This document shows positions 55,954-64,000 of a DNA stretch of 64,000 bases, one piece after another (position 1 is the first letter of the stretch; each line of letters opens with the position of its first letter). The DNA lies in the NCBI RefSeq assembly GCF_014206815.1, contig NZ_JACHNP010000002.1, positions 310,001 through 374,000 of the forward strand. Reading direction: 5' to 3'. Below the pieces are notes generated by a model. The model worked only from the letters and a program-made list of their open reading frames with translations, was not told where the DNA came from and did not search any database. The translations under genes were made by a program, and so were the position numbers. The DNA is from Xanthomonas sp. F10. Lineage in GTDB: Bacteria; Pseudomonadota; Gammaproteobacteria; Xanthomonadales; Xanthomonadaceae.

Positions 55954-56104
55954 GGGCAGGGCGAACCGGGCTGCAAAGCGGAGGAAGTGGCGTCCGCCGC
56001 GCTCCCGCTCGCGCGCGCCGTCGGCGCGTGCGCGGCGGTGGGCAGCGAACGAGGCGGCCAGCGTGCCGGCTGCGCTGTCGCGATGGCGTCGCGACAGCGG
56101 GTGC

Positions 56105-57892
56105 TCATGCGGCGTTGCCGGGTCGGTAGCGCGCGACGAAGGCGTTGGGCGGCAACTGCGCGGCATCGCCGCCGGCGCTCTCCGCGTGCACGGTGCTGCC
56201 GGGCAGGTCCAGCGCCACCGGCGCGTCGCCGAAGTTGGCGGCCACGTGCCATTCGCCATCGCCCAGGCGCCAGCCCGCGGCGACCGCCCGCGGGCCGAGT
56301 ACCCGCGCGCCCAGCGCACTGGCCTGGGTCAGCGCCGGCACCAGGTGCTCGCGGCGCAGCGCCAGCAGCGCCGCGAACCAGTCGCGCCAGCGCGCGCCCT
56401 CGCCATGGGTGGCATCGCTGATGTCGGCGATCGAGGCCTGGAAGGTGCTGGGCGCGTTGGGATCGGGGATGGTGGCGCGCTGCTCTGGATCGGCGAAGGC
56501 GGCGAAGTGCGCGAACTCGCGGCGCCGGCCCTCGCGCACCGCCTCGTCCAGCGGCGGCGCGAAATCGGTGAAGAACTGGAACGGGGCGCGGCTGCCCCAC
56601 GGCTCGCCCATGAAGAACAGCGGGATCATCGGGGTCAGCGCGGTCAACGCCAGCGCCGCGCGCAGCGCTGGCTCGGTCACCTGGGTGATCAGCCGGTCGC
56701 CGCGGGCGCGGTTGCCGATCTGGTCGTGGTTCTGCGCGAAGATCACGAACTTGTGCGGCGGCAGGTGGCCGCTGGGCTCGCCGCGCGCGTGGCCGCGGTG
56801 GTCGGCCTGGCCCTGGAAGGCGAAGCCTTCGCCGAGTACCCGCGCCAGGTGCTGCGCCGGCGCATCGGCGAAGCCGGCGTAGTAGCCCTCGTGTTCGCCG
56901 GTCAGCAGCACGTGCAGGCTGTTGTGGAAGTCGTCGTCCCACTGCGCGCTGTAGCCGCGCTCGAGCACGCCGGCCTGGTTGGCCTCGTTCTCCAGCACCA
57001 GGTGCACGTGGCGCCCGTCGGCGACGCTGGCCATGATCGCCTCGCGCAAGGTGTCGAGGAAGGCGTTGGGCACGATCGCGTGCACCGCATCCAGGCGCAG
57101 GCCGTCGAAGCGATACTCGTGCAGCCACATCAGCGCGTTGTCGATGAAGTAGCGCTGCACCGGCGGCAAGCGGAAATCGATCGCCGCGCCCCACGGCGTC
57201 GGCGCATCCTCGCGGAAGAAGGTCGAGGCGTACTGGCCCAGGTAATTGCCATCCGGGCCGAAATGGTTGTAGACCACGTCCAGGAACACGCTCAGGCCCA
57301 GGCCGTGGGCCTCGTCGATCAGCGCCTTGAGCTCGTCGGGATGGCCATAGGCCGAGGCCGGCGCGTACGGCAGCACGCCGTCGTAGCCCCAGTTGTGGCG
57401 GCCGGGGAATTCGGCCAGCGGCATCAGCTCGATCGCGGTGACGCCGAGCGCGGCCAGCGTCGGCAACTGCGCGCGCAGCCCGGCATAGCCGCCGCAGGTG
57501 CCCACGTGCAGTTCGTAGAACACGGTCTCGGCCCAGGGCCGGCCACGCCAGTCGCCGTGGCGCCAGGCATAGCCGTCGGTGGCCAGCACCGCGCTTGGGC
57601 CATGGACGCCGTCGGGTTGCCAGCGCGAGGCCGGGTCCGGCACCGGCGTGCCTCCGTCGATGGCGTAGCGGTAGCGGGTGCCGGGCGCGCACGCCAGGGT
57701 GGCGGCGAAGTAGCCGTCGCCGATCGCCTCCAGCGGCTGCCGCCGATCGTCGCCGAACACCAGCTCCACGCGCTCGGCATCCGGCGCCCACAGCGCGAAG
57801 GCGACCTCGCCGTTGGCGCCGGGCCAGGCGCCGGGGCGCAGCGCCGCGCGCGGTGCGGCGGAGGAATCGGTCGATACAGCAGTCGTGGCCAT
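56105..57892 (-). CDS. treZ: Maltooligosyltrehalose trehalohydrolase TreZ
   Basis: The 595-residue GH13 enzyme releases free trehalose from maltooligosyltrehalose. Motifs are VFYELHVGTCGGYAG, LDVVYNHFGPDGNYL, FDGLRLDAVHAI with the nucleophile, LVLENEANQAG with acid Glu and FAQNHDQIGNRARG. The N-terminal CBM48-like domain is present. The ATG at 57892 lies two bases after the glgB stop, so the genes are translationally coupled. Confidence 0.96.
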   Translation of the reverse strand: MATTAVSTDSSAAPRAALRPGAWPGANGEVAFALWAPDAERVELVFGDDRRQPLEAIGDGYFAATLACAPGTRYRYAIDGGTPVPDPASRWQPDGVHGPSAVLATDGYAWRHGDWRGRPWAETVFYELHVGTCGGYAGLRAQLPTLAALGVTAIELMPLAEFPGRHNWGYDGVLPYAPASAYGHPDELKALIDEAHGLGLSVFLDVVYNHFGPDGNYLGQYASTFFREDAPTPWGAAIDFRLPPVQRYFIDNALMWLHEYRFDGLRLDAVHAIVPNAFLDTLREAIMASVADGRHVHLVLENEANQAGVLERGYSAQWDDDFHNSLHVLLTGEHEGYYAGFADAPAQHLARVLGEGFAFQGQADHRGHARGEPSGHLPPHKFVIFAQNHDQIGNRARGDRLITQVTEPALRAALALTALTPMIPLFFMGEPWGSRAPFQFFTDFAPPLDEAVREGRRREFAHFAAFADPEQRATIPDPNAPSTFQASIADISDATHGEGARWRDWFAALLALRREHLVPALTQASALGARVLGPRAVAAGWRLGDGEWHVAANFGDAPVALDLPGSTVHAESAGGDAAQLPPNAFVARYRPGNAA

Positions 57893-57894
57893 GG

Positions 57895-60141
57895 TCAAAG
57901 GTCCGGTTGCAGCCAAAGGGTGGACAGCGGCGGCAGGGTCAGCGCCAGCGATTGCGCATGCCCATGCATCGGCTGCGGCAGGGTCGACAGCACGCCGCCG
58001 TTGCCCTGGTTGGAACCGCCGTAATAGCCGCTGTCGCTGTTGAGAAGCTCGCGCCAGCGTCCACTACGCGGCACCCCCACGCGGTAATCGTGGAGTACGT
58101 TCGGCGTGAAATTGCTCACCGCCAGCAGCGGCGGCGCGGCGCCGTCGCGGTCGTGGCGGACGAAGGCGAACACGCTGTTGCGGGAGTCGTCGGCGATGCT
58201 CCATTCGAAGCCGTCGCTGCTGCGGTCGCTGCGGTACAGCGCCGGCAACGCGCGCAACTGCCGGTTGAGGTCGGCGACCAGCCGGGCAACGCCGCGGTGC
58301 TCGGGCTGTTGCGCCTGCGTCCAGTCCAGCGGCCGGTCGTGGTCCCAGTCCTGCCACTGCCCGAACTCGCAGCCCATGAACAGCAACTTGCGCCCGGGAT
58401 GCGCCCACATGAAGGCCAGGTAGGCGCGCAGGTTGGCGAAGCGCTGCCAGGCGTCGCCGGGCATGCGCGCCAGCAACGAGCCCTTGCCGCGGGCCACCTC
58501 GTCGTGCGACAGCGGCAGCACGAAGTGCTCGGAGAACGCATACACCAGGCCGAAGGTCATCTCGCTGTGGTGATGCTGCCGGTACAGCGGATCGCGCTGC
58601 AGGTAGCGCAGCGTGTCGTGCGCCCAGCCCATGTTCCACTTGTGGCTGAAGCCCAGCCCGCCCTGCTGCGTGGGCGCGGTGGCGCCCGGCCAGGCGGTGG
58701 ATTCCTCGGCGATGGTGCGCACGCCGGGGAAGCGCTGCGCGATCTCGTCGTTGAGGCGGCGCAGGAAGGCGATCGCCTCCAGGTTCTCGCGGCCGCCGTG
58801 GGCGTTGGGGATCCACTCGCCGGCGTTGCGGCCGTAGTCGCGGTACAGCATCGCCGCCACCGCATCCACGCGCAGGCCGTCGACATGGAAGCGCTCGATC
58901 CACTCCAGCGCGCTGCCGATCAGGTAGGCCACCACTTCCGGGCGGCCGTAGTTGTAGACCAGCGTATTCCACTCGCGGTGCACGCCTTCGCGCGGGTCGG
59001 CGTGTTCGTACAGGGCGCTGCCGTCGAAGCGGTGCAGGCCGTGCGGGTCGTCGGGGAAGTGCGCGCCCACCCAGTCCAGCAGCACGCCGATACCGGCCTG
59101 GTGGCAGGCATCGACGAAGCGCGCGAAGCGGTCGGCGTCACCGTGGCGCGCGGTCGGCGCGTACAGCCCCAGTGGCTGGTAGCCCCAGGAGCCGCCGAAC
59201 GGATACTCGGCGATCGGCAGCAGTTCGATGTGGGTGAAGCCGAGCCCGCGCACGTAGGGAATCAGCTCGGCGGCCAGCGCATCCCAGTGCAGCGGCTGGC
59301 CGTGGCGGTCGTGGCGCCAGGAGCCGGCGTGCAGTTCGTAGATGCTCAGCGGCTGCGCGCTGCCGGCCTGCGCCTCGCGCTGCGCCAGCCAGGCCGCGTC
59401 ATTCCATGTATGGGTGTCGGCGGACGGCACCACCGAGGCGGTGGACGGCGCCAGCGCGCTGCAGCGCGCGACCGGATCGGCCTTGCGCGGCAGCACGCTG
59501 CCGTCGGCAGCCTGCAATTCGTAGTGATAGTGCTCGCCGCCGTGCAGCCCGGGCACGAACAGTTCCCATACCCCGGATTCCGCATGAAGGCGCAGCGGAT
59601 GCCGGCGCGCGTCCCAGCCATTGAAGTCGCCGACCAGCGCCACGCGCCTGGCCTGCGGTGCCCACACCGCGAAGCGCACGCCCTCCACCTCGCCGACACG
59701 GATGTGGTGCGCCCCGAGCGCGGTGCGCAGCGCGGCGCCGTCGCCGGCGGCCAGGTCCTGTAGCCAGGCCGGATCGAGCGTCGGCCCGAACGCATAGGGG
59801 TCGTCGCACTCCTGCACTGCGTCCGGCCACACGATGCGCAGCCGGTAGCGCATGGGCTGCTTCAGCTCGCCCTCGAACACACCCGCCGCCTGCGCATGCG
59901 CGCGCATGCGTGCCACCAGCTTGCCCTGCGCATCGAGCAGGCCCAGCGCCTCGGCGCCCGGCGCCAGCACGCGGACCCGGACCGTGCCGTCGGCCTGCGG
60001 ATGCGGGCCGAGCCAGGCGAACGCATCGCCGGCCTCGCCGCGCGCCAGCGCCTGCAGCGCAAGGCCGTCGCCGTCGTCCTCCGTGTCCGCCGCCGGGTCC
60101 CGGCCGGCGGCCGGGTCCACGACGTGTTCCCGATCGCTCAT
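57895..60141 (-). CDS. glgB: 1,4-alpha-glucan branching enzyme GlgB
   Basis: The 748-residue protein has two N-terminal carbohydrate-binding modules (N1 about 35-130; N2 with [23 protein letters not shown] near 155) and the GH13 core: [42 protein letters not shown] with nucleophile Asp, [11 protein letters not shown] acid Glu and [16 protein letters not shown]. It introduces alpha-1,6 branches into glycogen. The start overlaps the glgA stop by ATGA, and it is followed by treZ after 2 bases. Confidence 0.96.
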   Translation of the reverse strand: MSDREHVVDPAAGRDPAADTEDDGDGLALQALARGEAGDAFAWLGPHPQADGTVRVRVLAPGAEALGLLDAQGKLVARMRAHAQAAGVFEGELKQPMRYRLRIVWPDAVQECDDPYAFGPTLDPAWLQDLAAGDGAALRTALGAHHIRVGEVEGVRFAVWAPQARRVALVGDFNGWDARRHPLRLHAESGVWELFVPGLHGGEHYHYELQAADGSVLPRKADPVARCSALAPSTASVVPSADTHTWNDAAWLAQREAQAGSAQPLSIYELHAGSWRHDRHGQPLHWDALAAELIPYVRGLGFTHIELLPIAEYPFGGSWGYQPLGLYAPTARHGDADRFARFVDACHQAGIGVLLDWVGAHFPDDPHGLHRFDGSALYEHADPREGVHREWNTLVYNYGRPEVVAYLIGSALEWIERFHVDGLRVDAVAAMLYRDYGRNAGEWIPNAHGGRENLEAIAFLRRLNDEIAQRFPGVRTIAEESTAWPGATAPTQQGGLGFSHKWNMGWAHDTLRYLQRDPLYRQHHHSEMTFGLVYAFSEHFVLPLSHDEVARGKGSLLARMPGDAWQRFANLRAYLAFMWAHPGRKLLFMGCEFGQWQDWDHDRPLDWTQAQQPEHRGVARLVADLNRQLRALPALYRSDRSSDGFEWSIADDSRNSVFAFVRHDRDGAAPPLLAVSNFTPNVLHDYRVGVPRSGRWRELLNSDSGYYGGSNQGNGGVLSTLPQPMHGHAQSLALTLPPLSTLWLQPDL

Positions 60142-61769
60142 GCGGCAGCCGTGGCGCCCGCCGCGGCCGGCGGCGTGGCGCCGGCCATCGCCGACACATG
60201 GCCGCTCGCCGCCACCGGGCCGGCGGTGCGCTCGTACAGCGCCATGTACTTGCGCCCGGCCAGTTCCCAGCCGCTGGGCCGCAGCATCGCCGCGCGGCGC
60301 ATCGCCTGCAGCAGGCCCGGCAGGCGGAAGGTACGGAACACCCGCTGCAGGCAGCGGCGCAGGCCGTCGGCCGAGGCTTCCTCGAACAGGAAGCCGGTGA
60401 CGCCGTCGTCCACCGTGTCGATCAGGCCGCCGGTGGCGTGGGCGATCGGCAGGCTGCCGAAGCGCTGCGCGTACATCTGGCTCAACCCGCAGGGCTCGAA
60501 GCGCGAGGGCATCAGCAGGAAGTCGGAGCCGGCGAACATGCGCCGCGCCAGCCGCTCCTCGAAGCCGATGTGCGCGCCGACATGGCCCGGGTAGCGCCGC
60601 GCCAGCGCCGCCACCGCCTGCTCGATCTGCGGCTCGCCGCCGCCGATGATCACGATCTGGCCGCCGGCCGCGACGATCTGCGGCGCCACCTCGCAGATCA
60701 GGTCCAGGCCCTTCTGGTGCACCAGCCGCGAGACCACCGCGAACAGCGGGCCGTCGCTGTCGAGCAGGCCGAACGCCTGGCGCACCTGCGCCGCGTTCTC
60801 GCGCTTGCCCTGGATCTGGCCGATCCCGAAGTGGGCCGGCAGGTGCGCGTCGGTGCGCGGGTCCCAGCTGGCGTCGATGCCGTTGACGATGCCGCTCAGG
60901 CGGCCGCTGGCGGCGCGTCGCGCCAGCAGCGTGTCCAGGCCGCAGCCCTGGGCCGGGCCGGTGATCTGCGCGGCGTAGCTGACGCTGACCGTGTTGACGT
61001 GGTCGGCGTGGACGATGCCCGCGCGCAGGAACGACATCTGCCCGTAGAACTCCAGGTCCTGCAGGCCCTCGGCGGGGATGCCAAGGGCACCGGCCATCGC
61101 GTACGGGAACAGGCCCTGGTAGGCCAGGTTGTGGATGGTCAGCAGGCACGGCGTGCGCCCGCCGGACCAGCGCACGTAGGCGGCGGCCAGCGCGCACGGC
61201 CAGTCGTTGAGGTGCAGCAGCTCCGGGGTCCAGTCCAGCCCCGCGCGGCCGCCGGCGATCTGCGCGGCGGCATGGGACAGGGTGGCGAAGCGCAGTGCGT
61301 TGTCTTCCCAGTCGCGGCCTTCGCTGCTCACGTAAGGCGAGCCCTGCCGCTCGAACAGCTGCGGGCACAGCAGCACGTACACGCACAGGCCGTCCGGGCG
61401 CTCGGCCCGGCCCAGCGCGCAATCCGGCAACCCGGCGTGCGCGGCGATGTGGCCGACGATCTCCAGCGGCCCGGTCTTGCGCAGCACCGCCGGGTAGCCC
61501 GGGATCAGCACGCGAATGTCGCAGCTGCCGCGTAGCGCGCGCGGCAAGGCCGCGGCCACGTCCCCCAGGCCGCCGGCCTTGATGAAGTCGGCCATTTCCG
61601 AGGTCACGAACAGGCTGGTCCGGCGCGGCGCCGGGTTCAGCTTGACGGTCACCTCGGCATTGCGGACGAAGCGGCCGCGCGCGTCGCGGTAGCGGCGGCG
61701 CGGCGCATGCAGCACCGGATGGGTATCGCGTTGTCTATCGGTCAGGTCGGCGGGAGTGGGGGGCGACAT
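60138..61769 (-). CDS. glgA: Glycogen synthase GlgA
   Basis: The 543-residue GT5 enzyme adds glucose from ADP-glucose to glycogen. The KxGGL motif is [14 protein letters not shown] (about 64-77), followed by [26 protein letters not shown] and the C-terminal [33 protein letters not shown]. Compared with E. coli GlgA (477 aa) it has an Arg-rich N-terminal extension of about 50 residues and an Ala-rich tail. It is the first gene of the operon glgA-glgB-treZ-malQ-treY-DUF2934-glgX; the promoter should lie in 61770-62148. Confidence 0.95.
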   Translation of the reverse strand: MSPPTPADLTDRQRDTHPVLHAPRRRYRDARGRFVRNAEVTVKLNPAPRRTSLFVTSEMADFIKAGGLGDVAAALPRALRGSCDIRVLIPGYPAVLRKTGPLEIVGHIAAHAGLPDCALGRAERPDGLCVYVLLCPQLFERQGSPYVSSEGRDWEDNALRFATLSHAAAQIAGGRAGLDWTPELLHLNDWPCALAAAYVRWSGGRTPCLLTIHNLAYQGLFPYAMAGALGIPAEGLQDLEFYGQMSFLRAGIVHADHVNTVSVSYAAQITGPAQGCGLDTLLARRAASGRLSGIVNGIDASWDPRTDAHLPAHFGIGQIQGKRENAAQVRQAFGLLDSDGPLFAVVSRLVHQKGLDLICEVAPQIVAAGGQIVIIGGGEPQIEQAVAALARRYPGHVGAHIGFEERLARRMFAGSDFLLMPSRFEPCGLSQMYAQRFGSLPIAHATGGLIDTVDDGVTGFLFEEASADGLRRCLQRVFRTFRLPGLLQAMRRAAMLRPSGWELAGRKYMALYERTAGPVAASGHVSAMAGATPPAAAGATAAA

Positions 61770-62148
61770 GGCGGTTCCGTCTGGGAAGGGGGAGGACGGG
61801 GCACACGGAAAGCGACTGCCGCCGCGCGTCCTGGCGGGCGCGCGACGTGAAGCAAGGAAAGAGGCACAGCAGCGTCGAAACGGGACAGCGTTGTTGCAAT
61901 GCGATAATGCAGGAGCAAAGTACGAATGGCGCGATAAAAGAGGCGTGAAGCGCGCGCTTGTCTACAGCGAAATTGCGAGAGCGGCGCATAGTGGATTCGC
62001 CGAACGTCAGGCGCCGCAGGCCTGCATCGCGGCCTGGGCGCCAATGAACCGTTTAGCTTTCATTGCCGCATGCGTGCCGCGCTTCGGTGCGACCGCGGCG
62101 GACACCTCCGTTGTGCGAGCTTCATGCGGTCTATGGTGCAGTGTGCTC
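61770..62148. other. Promoter region of the glycogen/trehalose operon
   Basis: This 379-base divergent interval has a somewhat AT-richer core (about 61855-61985). I see no strong consensus boxes, dyad or RNA element, and overlapping frames have atypical composition. Confidence 0.4.
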
Positions 62149-62394
62149 ATGACAGTCCTGAAACCGCAGATGCGTCGCGAATTGGACGGCTTCGTCCTCG
62201 ACGGCTTGCTGCGCGCGTGCCCGGATGGCGTGCTCGAGCCGCAGATCCGGATCACCGGCGACGATGGCGTGGTGCGCGGTCGGCACGCATTCGACGGGGT
62301 GTACTTCCGTGATGCGCACGCCGGCGCGTACTTCGTCGCCGAGCGCCTGGCGGCGATCCGTTCGGCACGGTACGGCAAGCTGGTCTTCGCCTGA
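62149..62394 (+). CDS. Small hypothetical protein
   Basis: The 81-residue protein (MTVLKPQMRRELDGFVLDGL...) has a helical N-terminal part and a central ITGDDGVVRGRHAFDGVYFRDAHAGAYFVAERLAAIRSARY segment. No domain is recognised. The ribosome site is weak; the frame stays open for more than 130 codons upstream but with unlikely composition. It is divergent from glgA and convergent with the receiver gene. Confidence 0.55.
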   Translation: MTVLKPQMRRELDGFVLDGLLRACPDGVLEPQIRITGDDGVVRGRHAFDGVYFRDAHAGAYFVAERLAAIRSARYGKLVFA

Positions 62395-62456
62395 CCCCCC
62401 ATGTCGGGCATGCCGCGTGCGAGCGCCGCGGCAACGCATGCCGGCGCGTGCGCCAC

Positions 62457-62831
62457 TCAGCGTCCGGTCTGCAGACGGTCCAGCGCCGCCAACAGGTCGG
62501 TGCGGCGGTATGGCTTGGGTAGGAAGCCGGTGCGTGCAGGCAGCATCCAGGGTTCTGGCGCATGCATGCCGGACGTGAGCAGGGCGGGGATGACGATGCC
62601 GCGGCGGCGCAATTGACGCACCATGCTCAGGCCGTCGCAGCGGGGCATCTGCACGTCGCTGAAGATCAACTCCACGTCCGGGTGCCGCTCCAGCACCTCC
62701 AGCGCTTCCTGTGCGGTCGCCGCCGACAGCACCCGGTATCCATCGGCGGCCAGCATGGCGGCGGCTAACTCCCGTATCGTCTGGTCGTCCTCCACCAAAA
62801 GAATGGCGGTGGAGACGGGTGTCGCGCGCAT
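62457..62831 (-). CDS. Single-domain response regulator (receiver)
   Basis: The 124-residue CheY-like receiver has acidic pocket VEDD (14-17), phospho-acceptor Asp in IFSDVQMPRCDG (about 58) and Lys in FLPKPYRR. There is no output domain, so it acts by protein contact. It is divergent from a PAS histidine kinase gene 114 bases away, which is a plausible phosphate donor of hybrid-less type; the GFLPKPYRRTDLLAALDRL ending is typical of receivers paired with such kinases. Confidence 0.9.
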   Translation of the reverse strand: MRATPVSTAILLVEDDQTIRELAAAMLAADGYRVLSAATAQEALEVLERHPDVELIFSDVQMPRCDGLSMVRQLRRRGIVIPALLTSGMHAPEPWMLPARTGFLPKPYRRTDLLAALDRLQTGR

Positions 62832-62945
62832 AATGCCGTTATCGCCCCGTGAGTGATCGTTGTCAGATTCACGATTCGGCAGTGAAGCCCTGGTGACGTT
62901 GTGTGAATCCCGATATTCTCGACCTTACTTACTGCGAGATGCAGC

Positions 62946-64000
62946 TTGACCACGCACGCCTACTATCGGCAGATCGTCGAGCTCTCACACGACTGCATCA
63001 AGGAAGTCGGCCGCGACGGCATCGTGCGCTCGATCAATCCCCACGGCCTTGCCCTGCTTGGCGTCTCCGATCCTGCCGATGTGGTCGGCCACCCCTGGGC
63101 CGAACTGTGGCCCGAGGACATGCGTTCGCTCACCCAGGCCGCCTTCGCCGCGGCGCTGGGCAATGAGCAGCGCGAATTCTGGGCGCAGCGCCCGTCGCTG
63201 GACGGACGGCAGCGCTGGTGGCACGTGATGGTCAGCCCGCTGGCCAATGCCGCGGCCCGGGTCGAAAGCGTGCTGGTGATCAGCCGCGACGTCACCCAGC
63301 AGCGCCAGGTCGAACAGGCCCTGCGCGCGCTCGGCCATCTTCCCCCGGTCGAGGGCGAGGGAAACGCGATCGAGGATGCCGATGCCGTCGCGCTGGGCCG
63401 CCGCTGGCAGGCCGAGCATTCGCAACTGCGCGGGCAACTGGACATCGCCCTGGCCGCGCAGCGCGTGGCCGAGCGCGCGATGACCCAGGCGCAGAAGGGC
63501 GAGGCGATCGGGCAGATGCTCGCCGGCGTGGTCCATGACTTCAACAACATGCTGCATACCGCCATGACCTCGGTGAGCATGGTCGCCGACCATCCGCAGC
63601 GCCTGCAGCCGGACCAGCGGCGGCTGCTCGGCATCGCCAACGAGGCCCTGCAGCACGGCGCGGGGATGACCCGGCGCCTGCTCGGCTTCGCCCGCGCGCA
63701 TCCGGTCAAGCCGGCCTGGCTGGACCTGAACGCGTTGGTGACGCAGATGCAGCCGCTGCTGGCGCAGGCGCTGGGCGGCGAGATGCGCCTGCAACTCCTG
63801 CCCTGCGCCGAGGTGGCGACGACCTATGCCGACCGCAACGCGGTCGAGCAGGCGGTGATGAACCTGGCGCTGAACGCGCGCGACGCCAGCCGCCCCGGCG
63901 ATGCGGTGACGATCCGCTGCAGCGCCCTGGAGGTGCCGCCCTCGCGCGCGGCGGCGATGCGCCAGCCCGGCCGCTATGTGACCCTGGCGGTCAGCGACCA
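62946..64000 (+). CDS. PAS-domain histidine kinase (runs off the window end)
   Basis: The 5' part (351 codons) has an N-terminal PAS domain (YYRQIVELSHDCIKEVGRDGIVRSINPHGLALLG, about 4-110), a coiled-coil linker, an H box MLAGVVHDFNNMLHTAMTSV and an N box NLALNARDASRPGD. The G boxes lie beyond 64000. HDFNN-type kinases often carry a C-terminal receiver. No membrane helix is seen, so it is cytosolic. The likely start is a TTG at 62946 with GAGAT upstream, as no ATG or GTG occurs between the preceding in-frame stop and this point. Confidence 0.88.
   Translation, partial: MTTHAYYRQIVELSHDCIKEVGRDGIVRSINPHGLALLGVSDPADVVGHPWAELWPEDMRSLTQAAFAAALGNEQREFWAQRPSLDGRQRWWHVMVSPLANAAARVESVLVISRDVTQQRQVEQALRALGHLPPVEGEGNAIEDADAVALGRRWQAEHSQLRGQLDIALAAQRVAERAMTQAQKGEAIGQMLAGVVHDFNNMLHTAMTSVSMVADHPQRLQPDQRRLLGIANEALQHGAGMTRRLLGFARAHPVKPAWLDLNALVTQMQPLLAQALGGEMRLQLLPCAEVATTYADRNAVEQAVMNLALNARDASRPGDAVTIRCSALEVPPSRAAAMRQPGRYVTLAVSD

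Noticed and set aside
57595-59763. 722-residue plus-strand frame over treZ and glgB
   Set aside because: Antisense to two conserved enzymes with no recognisable motifs; stop-codon scarcity explains its length.
62007-62456. 149-residue minus-strand ORF
   Set aside because: Ser/Arg/Thr-rich, no ribosome site and antisense to the 81-residue hypothetical gene.

Overview
This 64-kb window is GC-rich chromosomal DNA, most likely from a xanthomonad (Xanthomonas or a close relative). Three things point that way: recurrent intergenic elements built on GTAGGAGCGGCTTCAGCCGCGAC, the glgA-glgB-treZ-malQ-treY-glgX gene order, and the general gene content. I saw no rRNA, tRNA, CRISPR array or intact insertion sequence.

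Layout. Positions 1-14.3 kb hold the end of a sensor kinase, a TetR/cytochrome b561 pair, a metallo-beta-lactamase-fold hydrolase, a TetR plus self-sufficient CYP102 (P450-BM3-like) operon, and a catabolic cluster of IclR regulator, MFS permease, DapA-superfamily enzyme and OprB porin. Positions 14.4-29 kb carry a chemoreceptor with a possible FliA promoter, then stress and lipid genes: a yciE-yciF-manganese catalase operon, a YghA-like SDR, a DesT/DesC/DesB-like desaturase locus, a low-affinity iron permease, small hydrophilic or membrane proteins, and poxB.

Positions 29-35.1 kb form the most unusual block. A sensor kinase and sigma54-type response regulator are followed by a perfect 22-bp dyad, a canonical -24/-12 promoter, two tandem paralogous proteins made of four copies of a short repeat, a possible 25-codon leader ORF and an MFS transporter. 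I propose it as a self-contained regulated envelope system.

Positions 35.1-36.4 kb hold a CysG whose methyltransferase domain stops halfway, and a truncated nasT gene. The nasT break coincides with the left edge of a region (about 36.4-48.7 kb) that looks acquired and has visibly more A+T in places. It is packed with redox and electrophile-handling genes: old yellow enzyme, quinone reductases, alcohol dehydrogenase, aldo-keto reductase, DJ-1/PfpI protein, quinol-monooxygenase-like, DUF1330 and carboxymuconolactone-decarboxylase proteins (four with signal peptides), and a resorcylate-decarboxylase-like amidohydrolase. HxlR, WYL and LysR regulators and two gene fragments are included.

Positions 49-61.8 kb form a tightly packed minus-strand operon for glycogen synthesis, debranching and conversion to trehalose by TreY/TreZ. 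The window ends with a small hypothetical gene and a divergent receiver protein and PAS histidine kinase pair, the kinase running off the end.
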